DNA of 64,000 nt from Paracoccus endophyticus (lineage in GTDB: Bacteria; Pseudomonadota; Alphaproteobacteria; Rhodobacterales; Rhodobacteraceae): contig NZ_QLUV01000004.1 in the NCBI RefSeq assembly GCF_003286075.1, forward strand, positions 213,308 to 277,307, given 5' to 3'. Positions within the stretch are counted from its first letter, which is position 1; each line of letters opens with the position of its first letter. Made by a program: the position numbers and the translations under genes. Under the pieces are notes generated by a model that saw only the letters and a program-made list of their open reading frames with translations, ran no database searches and was not told the DNA's origin. Positions 23,117 through 35,920 of the stretch are shown in pieces.

Positions 23117-23890
23117 ATGTCCACATCCGACATCACCTTCGATTTCTCGGGCCGGGTGGCGATCGTCACCGGCGCGGGATCGGGAATCGGCCGCGCCATC
23201 GCGCTGGAGCTGGCACGCTCGGGCGCCGGGGTCGTGGCCGGGGATCTGAGGCAGGATGTCGCAGACGCGGTCGTTTCCGAGATCGAGCGCGCGGGCGGCC
23301 GGGCCACAGGCGTCGCGGGCGACGTGGCCGACCCCGCCAACGCCGAGGCGCTGGTCCGGGCGGCCGCCGGGCTGCCCGGCACGCTGGCGATGGCCGTCAA
23401 CAACGCGGGCATCGGCGGGCCGCATGCGGATGCGGGCGACTATCCCCTGGACGGCTGGAAACGGGTCATCGACATCAACCTGAACGGCGTCCTTTACGGG
23501 ATGCGCGCGCAACTGGCGGCGATGGCGGGGGCGGGGACCCCGGGGTCGATCGTCAACATGGCCTCGATCCTGGGCAGCGTAGGCTTCGCCGGCTCCAGCG
23601 CCTATGTCGCGGCCAAGCATGGCGTCGTGGGCATGACCAAGGCCGCGGCCTGGGAATACGGGGCGCGCGGCATCCGCGTGAACGCCGTGGGCCCCGGCTT
23701 CATTCGGACCCCGCTGGTCGAAGACAGCCTGGACGACGCCACCCTGAAGGGGCTGGCGGGCCGCCACGCGCTGGGCCGCCTGGGCACGCCCGAGGAGGTC
23801 GCCGCCCTGACGCTGTTCCTGCTGTCGGACCGGGCGCGCTTCATCACCGGCAGCTATCACCTGGTCGATGGCGGCTACACGGCAGCCTGA
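23117..23890 (+). CDS. SDR family NAD(P)-dependent oxidoreductase
   Basis: Classical short-chain dehydrogenase/reductase of 257 residues. The cofactor motif TGAGSGIG is at residues 18-25, NNAG follows, and the catalytic Tyr-x3-Lys is in SSAYVAAKHG. The end, ITGSYHLVDGGYTAA, is the usual family finish. GGAG upstream serves the ATG. It lies 56 bp after uvrA and before the nuo promoter; there is no clear link to either. The substrate is not predictable. Confidence 0.88.
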   Translation: MSTSDITFDFSGRVAIVTGAGSGIGRAIALELARSGAGVVAGDLRQDVADAVVSEIERAGGRATGVAGDVADPANAEALVRAAAGLPGTLAMAVNNAGIGGPHADAGDYPLDGWKRVIDINLNGVLYGMRAQLAAMAGAGTPGSIVNMASILGSVGFAGSSAYVAAKHGVVGMTKAAAWEYGARGIRVNAVGPGFIRTPLVEDSLDDATLKGLAGRHALGRLGTPEEVAALTLFLLSDRARFITGSYHLVDGGYTAA

Positions 23891-23916
23891 GGCGTCGCCC
23901 GGGCGGTGTCGTCGCA

Positions 23917-23945
23917 TTGACCCTCGGCCCCGCGGCGGATAAACG
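23917..23945 (+). promoter_or_regulatory. Probable promoter of the nuo operon
   Basis: TTGACC (5 of 6 to consensus) at 23917-23922, a 17-bp spacer, then TAAACG at 23940-23945 (3 of 6). It is 58 bp before the nuoA GTG start and is the only good candidate ahead of the operon. Confidence 0.45.
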
Positions 23946-24002
23946 AAACAAGCCAAGCCACTCGTCCCGGCGCGACCGGAACGACGTCAGGGAGCCAGCC
24001 TC

Positions 24003-25012
<1,010 letters not shown>

Positions 25013-25016
25013 GGCC

Positions 25017-25670
25017 ATGTCGATCCAGACCCACGTTGACCCGCAGGCCCTGGCCGATCTGGGCGAGATGATCGCCCAGCGCCGTCCCAACGATGTCATC
25101 GCGACCGAGGTCGCCTTTGGCGAGCTGAACGTCACCATCCACGCCTCGGCCATCGTGGGCGTGGTCGAGTTCCTGCGCGACGAGCCGACCTGCCGGTTCA
25201 ACATGCTGGTGGACATCACCGCCATCGATTTCCCGCAGCGCCCGGCGCGGTTCGACGTCGTGTGGCATTTCCTGTCGATGTACACCAACCAGCGCATCCG
25301 CCTGCGCGCCGCGGTGCGCGAGGACGACCTCGTCCCCTCGCTGACGCGGATCATGCCGTCGGCCAACTGGTTCGAGCGCGAGGTGTTCGACATGTTCGGC
25401 GTGCTGTTTTCCGGCCACCCGGACCTGCGCCGCATCCTGACCGACTATGGCTTTCGCGGATTCCCGCTGCGCAAGGACTTTCCCACGACGGGCTATGTCG
25501 AGGTGCGCTGGGACGACAGCGAAAAGCGCGTCGTGTACGAGCCGGTGAACCTGACGCAGGAATACCGCAAGTTCGATTTCCTGTCCCCGTGGGAGGGTGC
25601 GCAGTACATTCTGCCCGGCGACGAAAAGGCCCCGGCGACGCTTGGCGTCACCGCAGAGGGCAAGAAATGA
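25017..25670 (+). CDS. nuoC: NADH-quinone oxidoreductase subunit C
   Basis: Peripheral-arm 30 kDa subunit (Nqo5) helping to form the quinone-site end of complex I. It has 217 residues with the family signature [20 protein letters not shown] followed by GFPLRKDFP. It is separate from nuoD, unlike the fused NuoCD of enterobacteria. Its stop overlaps the next start (ATGA). Confidence 0.96.
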   Translation: MSIQTHVDPQALADLGEMIAQRRPNDVIATEVAFGELNVTIHASAIVGVVEFLRDEPTCRFNMLVDITAIDFPQRPARFDVVWHFLSMYTNQRIRLRAAVREDDLVPSLTRIMPSANWFEREVFDMFGVLFSGHPDLRRILTDYGFRGFPLRKDFPTTGYVEVRWDDSEKRVVYEPVNLTQEYRKFDFLSPWEGAQYILPGDEKAPATLGVTAEGKK

Positions 25671-26110
25671 AGCCGGGCCTGACCACCGGCGCGCGCGCCA
25701 GCTTGGCCATGACCGTCGGCCCGTCCCACCTGGTCCCGGCGCTCTTCGGCGAACAGAACGGCGGCGCCGGCGCCTTTCGCGACATGCCGGCGGTGTTTGC
25801 CACCGCCAACATGGTCGGGCTGATGGAATGGGCCTGCGTCGAGCAGTTGCGCCCGTTCTACGATCTGGGCGAGGACAGCTTGGGCATCCACGTCGACGTG
25901 GACCACACGGCCCCGACACTGCCCGGCCAGACCGTCACCGTGGACACCGAGGTCGAGTCGGTCGATGGCCGCTTCGTCTGGTTCCGGGTCCGCGCCCATG
26001 ACGGTGTCGAGGTGATCGGCCAGGGCCGCCACCGCCGCGCGGTGATCGACCGCGCGAAATTCGCCGACCGGCTGGCCGCCAAGGCTGCCCGCGTCGCAGA
26101 ACAGGGATAG
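25667..26110 (+). CDS. FlK-like hotdog-fold thioesterase inside the nuo operon
   Basis: A 147-residue protein of the fluoroacetyl-CoA-specific thioesterase-like family: [17 protein letters not shown], then [21 protein letters not shown], with [20 protein letters not shown] and GRHRRAVID further on. In FlK, Thr, Glu and His residues act in hydrolysis; the equivalent Glu (MEWACVE) and His (VDHTAPT) seem present. It starts in an ATGA overlap with nuoC and ends 6 bp before nuoD, so it is fully embedded. Possible roles are removal of toxic acyl-CoA or a non-enzymatic hotdog function; neither is shown by sequence. Confidence 0.8.
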   Translation: MKPGLTTGARASLAMTVGPSHLVPALFGEQNGGAGAFRDMPAVFATANMVGLMEWACVEQLRPFYDLGEDSLGIHVDVDHTAPTLPGQTVTVDTEVESVDGRFVWFRVRAHDGVEVIGQGRHRRAVIDRAKFADRLAAKAARVAEQG

Positions 26111-26116
26111 GGTCCG

Positions 26117-27355
26117 ATGGACGGCGACATCCGCAGCAACGCCTATGACGACGGCACGCAGGACGTGCTGACGGGCGAACAGCGCATCCGCAACTTCAAC
26201 ATCAACTTCGGCCCCCAGCACCCGGCCGCGCACGGTGTGCTGCGGATGGTGATTGAGCTCGACGGCGAGATCGTCGAACGGGTGGATCCGCACATCGGCC
26301 TGCTGCACCGCGGCACCGAAAAGCTGATGGAAGACCGCACCTACCTGCAGAACCTGCCCTATATGGACCGGCTCGACTATGTGTCGCCGATGTGCATGGA
26401 GCATGTCTGGTGCCTGGCGATCGAGCGTCTGACCGGGGTCGAGATCCCGCGCCGCGCCAGCCTGATTCGCGTGCTGTTTTCGGAGATCACCCGGATCAAG
26501 AACCATCTGCTGAACGTGACCACCGGCGCGATGGACGTCGGCGCGCTGACCCCGCCGCTGTGGGGGTTCGAGGAACGCGAGAAGCTGATGATCTTCTATG
26601 AGCGGGCCAGCGGCGCGCGCATGCACGCGGCCTATTTCCGGCCGGGCGGGGTGCATCAGGACCTGCCCCCCAAGCTGCTGGACGACATCGACGAATGGGC
26701 CGAGCATTTCCCGCGCGTCGTCCGCGACCTGGATACGCTGATCACGGAAAACCGCATCTTCAAGCAGCGCACGGTCGATATCGGCGTCGCCAAGGAACAG
26801 GACATCCTGGACTGGGGCTTCTCCGGGCTGATGGCGCGCGCATCGGGCCTGGCCTGGGACCTGCGCCGCTCGCAGCCCTATGAATGCTATGACGAGTTCG
26901 AGTTCGAGGTTCCCGTCGGCACCAACGGCGACTGCTATGACCGCTACCTGTGCCGGATGGAGGAGATGCGCCAGTCCACCCGCATCATCCGCGACTGCAT
27001 TGCCAAGCTGAAGGCCGAGCCGGCCGGCGACGTTCTGGCGCGCGGCAAGCTGACGCCGCCGCCTCGCGCCGACATGAAGCGGGACATGGAAAGCCTGATC
27101 CACCACTTCAAGCTGTACACCGAGGGCTTCAAGGTTCCCAAGGGCGAGGTCTATGCCGCCGTCGAGGCGCCCAAGGGCGAGTTCGGCGTCTATCTTGTCA
27201 GCGACGGCAGCAACAAGCCCTATCGCGTCAAGCTGCGCGCGCCGGGGTTCCTGCACCTGCAGGCCATGGACTGGATGGCCAAGGGTCACATGCTGGCCGA
27301 CGTGTCGGCGCTGATCGCCACCATGGACGTCGTGTTCGGCGAGGTGGACCGGTGA
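26117..27355 (+). CDS. nuoD: NADH-quinone oxidoreductase subunit D
   Basis: 49 kDa subunit (Nqo4) forming the quinone pocket with NuoB. It has 412 residues, starting with a short leader then [17 protein letters not shown] (quinone-binding histidine loop) and [14 protein letters not shown]. It ends [12 protein letters not shown] is weak but the ATG at 26117 follows the thioesterase stop by 6 bp. The stop codon overlaps a GTG that starts a 21-residue frame leading into nuoE. Confidence 0.97.
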   Translation: MDGDIRSNAYDDGTQDVLTGEQRIRNFNINFGPQHPAAHGVLRMVIELDGEIVERVDPHIGLLHRGTEKLMEDRTYLQNLPYMDRLDYVSPMCMEHVWCLAIERLTGVEIPRRASLIRVLFSEITRIKNHLLNVTTGAMDVGALTPPLWGFEEREKLMIFYERASGARMHAAYFRPGGVHQDLPPKLLDDIDEWAEHFPRVVRDLDTLITENRIFKQRTVDIGVAKEQDILDWGFSGLMARASGLAWDLRRSQPYECYDEFEFEVPVGTNGDCYDRYLCRMEEMRQSTRIIRDCIAKLKAEPAGDVLARGKLTPPPRADMKRDMESLIHHFKLYTEGFKVPKGEVYAAVEAPKGEFGVYLVSDGSNKPYRVKLRAPGFLHLQAMDWMAKGHMLADVSALIATMDVVFGEVDR

Positions 27356-27417
27356 TCCATCGCACCCTGTCGCCGACCGTCCCGGTCATGCCGTTCGTTT
27401 TTGCCGAGGTCGCCTGA
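27352..27417 (+). CDS. Possible 21-residue linker peptide frame between nuoD and nuoE
   Basis: A GTG overlaps the nuoD stop (GTGA) and opens a frame of 21 codons whose TGA overlaps the nuoE ATG (TGATG). It fills the whole gap and would let ribosomes pass from nuoD to nuoE without release. The peptide begins [10 protein letters not shown] and ends FVFAEVA. No family is known to me; it may act only as a coupling device. Confidence 0.35.
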   Translation: MIHRTLSPTVPVMPFVFAEVA

Positions 27418-28298
27418 TGCTGCGCCGACTGTCCCATGTCCAGCCCGAATCCTTCGAGTTCACGCCCAGGAACCTGGCGTGGGCGCAAGCGCAGATCACC
27501 AAGTTCCCCGAGGGCCGCCAGCAGTCCGCGATCATCCCGCTGCTGTGGCGCGCGCAGGAACAGGAAGGCTGGCTGACGCGCCCGGCCATCGAATATGTCG
27601 CCGACCTGCTGGGCATGGCCTATATCCGGGCGCTGGAGGTGGCGACGTTCTACTTCATGTTCCAGCTGCATCCGGTTGGACGGATTGCTCATATCCAGAT
27701 CTGCGGCACGACGACCTGCATGATCTGCGGGTCCGGCGACCTGATCGCCGTCTGCCGCGACAAGATCGCGCCGACCGCGCACACGCTGTCGCCAGACGGG
27801 AATTTCAGCTGGGAAGAGGTCGAGTGCCTGGGCGCCTGCTCGAACGCGCCGATGGCCCAGATCGGCAAGGACTACTACGAGGACCTGACGGCCGAGAAAC
27901 TGGCCGCGCTGATCGACGCGCTGGCGGCGGGGCAGGTGCCGGTTCCGGGACCGCAGAACGGGCGCTATTCGTCCGAACCGCTGGGCGGGCCGGTGGCGCT
28001 TGCGGCGATGAAGGGGACGGGCGAGCCGCTGAACGCGTCGGCCGCGCGGGCCGTGGCGCTGCGCGACACGGTCAAGCGCATCGACGGAAGCGAGGCGCCG
28101 CTTCTGACGCCCTGGCAGCGCCGCCCCGAGGCCGCGACCGACAGCGGTGATCTTTCGGACGAGCCGCGCCCGTCGGAGGGGCGGCCGGTCGACGGGACGG
28201 GCATCACCGTGCAGCAGGCGGCGGGAACGTCGCCGGGCAGGCCGGTGGGCAAGACCGAACCGGCAGGCCAGCCGGCGGATGCGAAGGGTACCGAGTAA
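27417..28298 (+). CDS. nuoE: NADH-quinone oxidoreductase subunit E with C-terminal extension
   Basis: 24 kDa subunit (Nqo2) binding the 2Fe-2S cluster N1a through CGTTTC and CLGAC. The conserved domain ends near residue 165-190. The 293-residue total exceeds the roughly 240 of P. denitrificans, owing to a hydrophilic Pro/Ser/Gly-rich tail of about 100 residues ([11 protein letters not shown], then low complexity). The start lies in the TGATG junction with the small upstream frame. Confidence 0.95.
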   Translation: MLRRLSHVQPESFEFTPRNLAWAQAQITKFPEGRQQSAIIPLLWRAQEQEGWLTRPAIEYVADLLGMAYIRALEVATFYFMFQLHPVGRIAHIQICGTTTCMICGSGDLIAVCRDKIAPTAHTLSPDGNFSWEEVECLGACSNAPMAQIGKDYYEDLTAEKLAALIDALAAGQVPVPGPQNGRYSSEPLGGPVALAAMKGTGEPLNASAARAVALRDTVKRIDGSEAPLLTPWQRRPEAATDSGDLSDEPRPSEGRPVDGTGITVQQAAGTSPGRPVGKTEPAGQPADAKGTE

Positions 28299-28328
28299 CA
28301 CCAGGTCGAACGGCGGGGGTTGGGGCAG

Positions 28329-29381
28329 ATGAGCGAGTGCAGGCGGACATGTTGGATCGCGGCGGGGCTGATGGGCCTGCTGGTCCTGGCGCTGACCAGC
28401 GGCGCAGGCGATCTGGGCCTTTTCGCCGGGCTGGTGCTGGGCGTGCTGACCGCGACGCTTGTGGGCAGCTTCCTTGTGTTCCTTGTCTGCGAGGGCCAGC
28501 CCGCTGAGGCCCTGACGGCCGACGACTGGGCGGCCGACGTGGGCGCCCCTGTGGCGGCGGCCGCTGCTCCTGTCCAGTTCGGCGCCATCCCGGCGCGGCA
28601 GCCCCTGTCGCAGCCGCAGGCCGGGACGACGCTGACGGCCTCGGCCGCGTCCCAGGCCCTGCACACGCTGCCCGCACGTGCAGCGACGACGCCCCCTGAC
28701 GGATCGGTTCCCCTGACCGGCGCGCCCCCCGGCGCCTCGACCAACCCGACCGAGGCCGTGACATTCACCGCCGCCGGCAGGGCGAGTCCCGCGACCGCTG
28801 CGCCTCCTGCGGCTGTGGCTGCGCAACCCGAGCCCGAGGATCAGGCGACGCCTGCCCCTTCGCTGCCCACGGACGTGCCGTCCGAAAGCGCCGAGGGCGA
28901 GACTCCGCTCGAGGACACGCGCGCGGTCCTGTACGACCCGTCGCAATCCGAGGACCATTCGATGCCCGGCGAGGCTGTTCCGGCGTCCGAGCCGATGCCG
29001 GCCGCGCAGCCCGACCCCGACCAGCTGTCGATCACCATCACCGACCGCGAGTTCGAGGCCGCCGGCCCCGGATCGACGAACGCAGGCCGCCTGTCCGCAC
29101 AGCGCCGCAAGGACCGCGACATGCTGCCGCAGGGCGCAGACGACCTGGGCCGGATCGACGGCATCGGCCGCAAGCTGACGGCTCAGCTGCACGAGCACGG
29201 CATCACACGCTATGACCAGATTGCGGCCTGGACGGACGCCGATGTCGACGCATGGACCGCGCGGCTGGGGCGCAAGGGGGACCGCATCCGCCGCGACGAC
29301 TGGGTCGGCCAGGCGCGCGTGCTTGCGGCGGGCGGCGAAACGGCGCATTCCCGGCAGGTGGATACGGGTGACGGTCCATGA
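28329..29381 (+). CDS. Membrane-anchored protein with C-terminal helix-hairpin-helix-like (COG3743) domain
   Basis: A 350-residue protein of the nuo operon. Residues 1-60 contain two hydrophobic spans (WIAAGLMGLLVLALTSG; LVLGVLTATLVGSFLVFLV). About 200 residues of Ala/Pro/Thr-rich low complexity follow. The C-terminal domain (LGRIDGIGRKLTAQLHEHGI to WTARLG) resembles the H3TH/helix-hairpin-helix fold of COG3743. ATG at 28329 preferred over the TTG at 28320. It sits between nuoE and nuoF. A DNA role is suggested by annotation of such domains, but membrane anchoring in this operon makes a structural role equally possible. Confidence 0.75.
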   Translation: MSECRRTCWIAAGLMGLLVLALTSGAGDLGLFAGLVLGVLTATLVGSFLVFLVCEGQPAEALTADDWAADVGAPVAAAAAPVQFGAIPARQPLSQPQAGTTLTASAASQALHTLPARAATTPPDGSVPLTGAPPGASTNPTEAVTFTAAGRASPATAAPPAAVAAQPEPEDQATPAPSLPTDVPSESAEGETPLEDTRAVLYDPSQSEDHSMPGEAVPASEPMPAAQPDPDQLSITITDREFEAAGPGSTNAGRLSAQRRKDRDMLPQGADDLGRIDGIGRKLTAQLHEHGITRYDQIAAWTDADVDAWTARLGRKGDRIRRDDWVGQARVLAAGGETAHSRQVDTGDGP

Positions 29382-29623
29382 CGGAACGGGCCGACAGCGC
29401 ACAGATGCGGCTGGCGGGCGGTGTGATCGCCCTGACCATGCTGCTGTGGCTGGCGGCGAACTGGGCGGGGCGGCGTTTCGGCTGGCCCGCGGAATATGCT
29501 TTCCTTGCCGATCTTGCGGCGATGGGGGCGCTGGTCTGGTCACTGCTGGTGACCTGGCGGATCTGGCGGCGCCGCGCCTCTGGCGTGCAACGGAACGGGG
29601 CCGCTGGCCCGCGCGAACGATAG
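29378..29623 (+). CDS. DUF5337-type small membrane protein
   Basis: An 81-residue protein with two predicted membrane spans (LAGGVIALTMLLWLAANWAG and FLADLAAMGALVWSLLVTW) and a basic C-terminus. It matches my recollection of the DUF5337 family of Rhodobacterales nuo operons. Starts in an ATGA overlap with the preceding gene and ends 12 bp before nuoF. Function unknown; an assembly or membrane-arm accessory role is inference from location. Confidence 0.7.
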   Translation: MTERADSAQMRLAGGVIALTMLLWLAANWAGRRFGWPAEYAFLADLAAMGALVWSLLVTWRIWRRRASGVQRNGAAGPRER

Positions 29624-31427
<1,804 letters not shown>

Positions 31428-31431
<4 letters not shown>

Positions 31432-31841
31432 CGCGGGGCGCGCGCCTTTGCGTCATGCTGGCGGCCGGGACGGCGCTGCTGGCGGGCGCGGCGGGTGCGG
31501 GGACGGCGCGCGACCGCTTCACGCTGCACTTCGACATCCTGTCGCCGCCCGGCTTCGCGTGCGAGGCCGATGCGCCGGGATCGACGGTGCGCGTCGGCCG
31601 CGACCTGCGGGGCGAGCCGATGGTGCGCGTGATGGGCGACGCCCGCGCCGCCCGGATCACCTGCACCGCGCCCGACGGCAGCCGGTGGCTGGCGACCGCG
31701 AACCGCACCGCGCCCTATACGCCGTCCGAGCCGACGCTGGGCACCGTGGTCTTTCGCCCCGGCAAGGACGCGATGATGACGATCGTCCGGCTGGGCGAAC
31801 GGGTGGACTATCAATTCAAGACCTTTGTCCGCGTGGACTGA
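31428..31841 (+). CDS. Small exported protein of the nuo operon, unknown family
   Basis: A 137-residue protein starting in an ATGA overlap with the DUF5333-type gene. A signal peptide spans about residues 1-25 ([19 protein letters not shown]). The mature region has two cysteines (GFACEAD, ITCTAPD), suggesting one disulfide, and looks beta-rich ([29 protein letters not shown]). I do not recognise a family. It lies 22 bp before nuoG. Confidence 0.65.
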
Positions 31842-31863
31842 AGGCAGGGGACACGACACGCCG

Positions 31864-33882
31864 ATGAGCACTCTTCGCACCATCAAGATCGACGACACGC
31901 TGATCGAGGTCGATCCGAACCTGACGCTGATCCAGGCCTGCGAGCAGGCGGGGATCGAGGTCCCGCGCTTTTGCTATCACGAGCGGCTGTCCATCGCGGG
32001 CAACTGCCGGATGTGCCTGGTCGAGGTCGTCGGCGGTCCGCCCAAGCCGTCCGCGTCCTGCGCCATGCAGGTGCGCGACCTGCGCCCCGGCCCGGACGGC
32101 GCGCCGAGCGAGATCAAGACCAACAGCCCCATGGTCCGCAAGGCCCGCGAGGGCGTGATGGAGTTCCTGCTGATCAACCATCCGCTGGACTGCCCGATCT
32201 GCGACCAGGGCGGCGAATGCGACCTGCAGGATCAGGCCATGGCCTACGGCGTCGATTTCAGCCGCTATCGCGAGCCGAAGCGGGCCTCCGAGGACCTGGA
32301 CCTCGGGCCGCTGGTCGAGACGCACATGACCCGCTGCATCAGCTGCACGCGCTGCGTGCGCTTCACCACCGAGGTGGCCGGCATCGAGCAGATGGGCCAG
32401 ACCGGGCGCGGCGAGGACGCCGAGATCACGTCCTATCTGGGGCTGACGCTGGCATCGAACCTGCAGGGCAACATCATCGACCTGTGCCCGGTGGGCGCAC
32501 TGGTCAGCAAGCCCTATGCCTTTACCGCCCGCCCGTGGGAGCTGCGCAAGACCGAATCCATCGACGTGATGGACGCGCTGGGGTCGGCGATCCGCATCGA
32601 CACCAAGGGGCGCGAGGTCATGCGCATCCTGCCGCGCAACCATGACGGCGTGAACGAGGAATGGATCTCGGACAAGACGCGGTTCGTCTGGGACGGGCTG
32701 CGCCGGCAGCGGCTGGACCAGCCCTATCTGCGCGAGAACGGCCGCCTGCGCCCGGCCAACTGGTCCGAGGCGCTGGAGGCCGCGGCCCGGGCGATGAAGG
32801 GCGGCAAGGTCGCGGGCCTTGTGGGCGATCTGGCCCCGGTCGAGGCGGTGTTCGCGCTGAAGCAGCTGGTCGAGGGGATCGGCGGCACCGTGGAATGCCG
32901 GACCGACGGCGCGCGGCTGCCCGCCGGCAACCGCTCGGGGTATGTCGGGACGGCCAGCATCGCCGACATCGACGACGCACGGCGCATCCTGCTGATCGGC
33001 ACCAACCCCCGGGTCGAGGCCCCCGTCCTGAACGCCCGCATCCGCAAGGCCTGGGTCCATGGCGCGCAGGTCGCCCTGGTGGGCGAGGCCGTGGACCTGA
33101 CCTACACGTATCACCATCTCGGCACCGACCGCGCGGCCCTGGAGCGCCTGTCCGGGCAGGACGCGGGCGGGGACACGGACGCGCCGGGCCTTGTTGTCGT
33201 CGGGCAGGGCGCGCTGCGCGAGGCCGACGGCGCCGCAGTGCTGGGTCATGCGATGCGCCTGTGCGAACGGCTCAACTGCAAGCTTCTGGTGCTGCACACG
33301 GCCGCCGCGCGGGTCGGCGCGATGGACGTGGGCGCCGTGACCGAGGGGGGCCTGAACGCCGCCATCGAGGGGGCCGACGTCATCTACAGCCTGGGCGCGG
33401 ACGAGGTGGACATCGCCCCCGGACCCGTTGTCATCTATCAGGGCAGCCACGGCGACCGCGGCGCGCACCGGGCCGACATCATCCTGCCCGCCGCCTGCTA
33501 TACCGAGGAAAACGCCCTGTTCGTGAACACCGAAGGGCGTCCGCAACTGGCGCTGCGCGCGAACTTCGCGCCCGGCGAGGCCAAGGAGAACTGGGCCATC
33601 CTGCGCGCCCTGTCGGCCGAACTGGGGCAGACCCAGCCCTGGGACGACCTGGCCGGACTGCGGCGCGCGCTGATCGACGCGGTGCCGCACCTGGCCCAGA
33701 TCGACCAGGTGCCGGGCAATGCCTGGCAGGCGGTCGAGCCGGGGACCCTGGGATCGGCGACCTTCCGCAACGTGGTGCGCGACTTCTACCTGTCCAACCC
33801 GATCGCCCGATCCTCGCCCCTGATGGGGCAATTGTCGGCGATGGCGGGCGCGCGGGCCGCGACCGCGCTGGCGGCGGAGTGA
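31864..33882 (+). CDS. nuoG: NADH-quinone oxidoreductase subunit G
   Basis: 75 kDa subunit (Nqo3) carrying clusters N1b, N4 and N5. It has 672 residues, close to the Paracoccus protein. The 2Fe-2S ligands are in [16 protein letters not shown]5 and N4 ligands are in [27 protein letters not shown] and DLCPVGAL. A molybdopterin-oxidoreductase-like domain follows without a Mo site. The ATG at 31864 yields [10 protein letters not shown]; upstream in-frame codons are not expected to be translated. Confidence 0.97.
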   Translation: MSTLRTIKIDDTLIEVDPNLTLIQACEQAGIEVPRFCYHERLSIAGNCRMCLVEVVGGPPKPSASCAMQVRDLRPGPDGAPSEIKTNSPMVRKAREGVMEFLLINHPLDCPICDQGGECDLQDQAMAYGVDFSRYREPKRASEDLDLGPLVETHMTRCISCTRCVRFTTEVAGIEQMGQTGRGEDAEITSYLGLTLASNLQGNIIDLCPVGALVSKPYAFTARPWELRKTESIDVMDALGSAIRIDTKGREVMRILPRNHDGVNEEWISDKTRFVWDGLRRQRLDQPYLRENGRLRPANWSEALEAAARAMKGGKVAGLVGDLAPVEAVFALKQLVEGIGGTVECRTDGARLPAGNRSGYVGTASIADIDDARRILLIGTNPRVEAPVLNARIRKAWVHGAQVALVGEAVDLTYTYHHLGTDRAALERLSGQDAGGDTDAPGLVVVGQGALREADGAAVLGHAMRLCERLNCKLLVLHTAAARVGAMDVGAVTEGGLNAAIEGADVIYSLGADEVDIAPGPVVIYQGSHGDRGAHRADIILPAACYTEENALFVNTEGRPQLALRANFAPGEAKENWAILRALSAELGQTQPWDDLAGLRRALIDAVPHLAQIDQVPGNAWQAVEPGTLGSATFRNVVRDFYLSNPIARSSPLMGQLSAMAGARAATALAAE

Positions 33883-33886
33883 CGCG

Positions 33887-34657
33887 ATGGCGCGCGCGCT
33901 GATCCTGTCGGTCGCGGTGGCGGTGGGGCTGGCCGGCTGCGGCCCGGCGGACCTCGGGCTTGCCACGCCGCCGCGGACCAAGCCCGATCAGGTCACGGTC
34001 CAGGTGATGGACCGCTCGGCCGCCGGCACCAAGCTCAGCCGGGCGCGGGTGTCCACCAAGTCGGGCGACATCCTGATCCTCGAGCCGGACGGCTCGGTCA
34101 CAGAGGTGGCGCTGGACAGCGAGGCCGGCCGCGACGCGTTCGAGGTGACCGAGGCCGAACTGGCCGAGCTGTCGGTCAACCTGGGCCTGGACCTGTCCGC
34201 GGCCGACGTCAGCAACTTTGACATGGTGACGCCCGAGCGGCGCCGCCTGCCCACCGCCCAGCAAAAGGCGCTGGAGGCGTTCGCCGCCCGCACCGAGCCC
34301 GCGCTGCCGCAGTTTCCAAAGGGCTTCGTCGCCGACCCCGCGGTGTTCGCCGGCGTGCGCGTCGATGCGGTCAAGGGCGACCGCAAGGGCGACCTGGTCG
34401 AGGTGACGGCGAACCTGAAGCCGGGGGTGGACGCCGATGTGGCCTTCGCCTATGCCACCTGCGCGCTGGCCGGCTGGGCCAAGGGCACGGGCCGGGACTA
34501 TGCCCGCCACATCCGCACCCTGCAGGACAAGCGCAAGGGCAAGCTGGTGATCGGATCGGTCTTCACCCTGTCCGAAGGGCGGCCGATGGGTCTGAAGGTG
34601 ATGGAAACGAATGACACCTTGCGCGCGTGCAAGGACCGCGGCATCCCCGCGGCGTAG
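33887..34657 (+). CDS. Lipoprotein of the nuo operon, unknown function
   Basis: A 256-residue protein with a lipoprotein signal (VGLAGC, Cys18), followed by a mature region with [21 protein letters not shown] and [21 protein letters not shown] do not recognise a named domain. It lies 4 bp after nuoG and 17 bp before nuoH, so it must be co-transcribed with complex I. The lipobox predicts attachment to the inner or outer membrane on the periplasmic side, where the membrane arm of complex I is exposed. A role in assembly is inference. Confidence 0.7.
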   Translation: MARALILSVAVAVGLAGCGPADLGLATPPRTKPDQVTVQVMDRSAAGTKLSRARVSTKSGDILILEPDGSVTEVALDSEAGRDAFEVTEAELAELSVNLGLDLSAADVSNFDMVTPERRRLPTAQQKALEAFAARTEPALPQFPKGFVADPAVFAGVRVDAVKGDRKGDLVEVTANLKPGVDADVAFAYATCALAGWAKGTGRDYARHIRTLQDKRKGKLVIGSVFTLSEGRPMGLKVMETNDTLRACKDRGIPAA

Positions 34658-34674
34658 GAACGGGAACCGAAGGC

Positions 34675-35739
34675 ATGGCTGATTTCCTGGCATCCCCCTG
34701 GGGGCACGCGATGATCCTGCTGCTGCAGGGGCTGGCGATCATCGCATTCGTGATGCTGTCGCTGGTCTATCTGGTCTACGGCGACCGAAAGATCTGGGCG
34801 GCGGTCCAGATGCGCCGCGGTCCCAACGTGGTCGGTCCCTGGGGGCTGCTGCAGACCTTCGCGGACGCGATCAAGTACGTCGTCAAGGAAATCGTCATTC
34901 CCGCGGGGGCCGACAAGTTCGTCTTCTTCCTTGCGCCGTTCCTGTCGATGACGCTGGCGCTGTCGGCCTTTGTCGTGATCCCCTTCGCGCCGGGCTGGGT
35001 GATGGCCAACATCAACGTCGGCATCCTGTTCGTCTTCGCCGTCTCCTCGCTCGAGGTCTACGGCGTCATCATGGGCGGCTGGGCGTCGAACTCGAAATAT
35101 CCCTTCCTTGCCTCGTTGCGGTCAGCCGCGCAGATGATCTCCTACGAGGTCTCGCTGGGCCTGATCATCATCGGCGTCATCATCTCGGCCGGGACGATGA
35201 ACCTGTCGGGCATCGTGGAAAGCCAGCGCGGCGGATACGGGCTGTTCAACTGGTACTGGTTGCCGCACCTGCCGATGCTGGTGCTGTTCTTCATCAGCGC
35301 GCTGGCCGAGACGAACCGCCCGCCCTTCGACCTGGCCGAGGCCGAATCGGAACTGGTCGCGGGCCACATGGTCGAATACTCCTCGACGCCCTACCTGCTC
35401 TACATGGCGGGCGAGTACATCGCGATCTGGCTGATGTGCGCGCTGATCTCGATCCTGTTCTTCGGGGGCTGGCTGTCGCCGATCCCCGGCCTGCCCGACG
35501 GCGCGCTGTGGATGTTCCTGAAGATGGTGTTCTGGTTCTTCATGTTCGCCATGGTGAAGGCGATCACGCCGCGCTATCGCTATGACCAGTTGATGCGCGT
35601 CGGCTGGAAGGTGTTCCTGCCGCTGTCGCTGGGCTGGGTCGTGCTGGTCGCCTTCCTGGCCCGCTATGACGTGCTGGGCGGCGCATGGGCGCGCTGGGAC
35701 CACCTGACCCAGATCGGCGCAACCGTTGTCGGAGGATAA
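34675..35739 (+). CDS. nuoH: NADH-quinone oxidoreductase subunit H
   Basis: Membrane subunit (Nqo8/ND1) linking the quinone site to the proton-pumping arm. It has 354 residues and about eight membrane spans. The conserved cytoplasmic loop [19 protein letters not shown] and the early [20 protein letters not shown] are intact. The ATG at 34675 matches the family start; upstream in-frame codons are in the lipoprotein's tail. Confidence 0.97.
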   Translation: MADFLASPWGHAMILLLQGLAIIAFVMLSLVYLVYGDRKIWAAVQMRRGPNVVGPWGLLQTFADAIKYVVKEIVIPAGADKFVFFLAPFLSMTLALSAFVVIPFAPGWVMANINVGILFVFAVSSLEVYGVIMGGWASNSKYPFLASLRSAAQMISYEVSLGLIIIGVIISAGTMNLSGIVESQRGGYGLFNWYWLPHLPMLVLFFISALAETNRPPFDLAEAESELVAGHMVEYSSTPYLLYMAGEYIAIWLMCALISILFFGGWLSPIPGLPDGALWMFLKMVFWFFMFAMVKAITPRYRYDQLMRVGWKVFLPLSLGWVVLVAFLARYDVLGGAWARWDHLTQIGATVVGG

Positions 35740-35742
35740 GCC

Positions 35743-35919
35743 ATGACCACCAATCAGATCGCGCAGACGCTGGCGACGGCCGATGAGACCGAAAAGGCGC
35801 AGTTCGCGCATTTCATCGCCGACGCGCTGGGCCAGGCCGGGGTGTCGCTGGACGCCGCCGGGGTCCGGCTGATCGTGGCCGCCTGCGACCGCTATGCCGC
35901 CGAGAACGGAGCCGACTGA
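35743..35919 (+). CDS. 58-residue soluble protein between nuoH and nuoI
   Basis: A short complete frame, [20 protein letters not shown] at its start and YAAENGAD at its end. It is hydrophilic, probably helical, and has one cysteine (VAACDRYA). GGAGG lies seven bases ahead of the ATG, and the next gene, nuoI, starts one base after its stop, so the tiling argues for a real gene. No known family; accessory frames in this position occur in related operons. Confidence 0.6.
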   Translation: MTTNQIAQTLATADETEKAQFAHFIADALGQAGVSLDAAGVRLIVAACDRYAAENGAD

Positions 35920-35920
35920 C

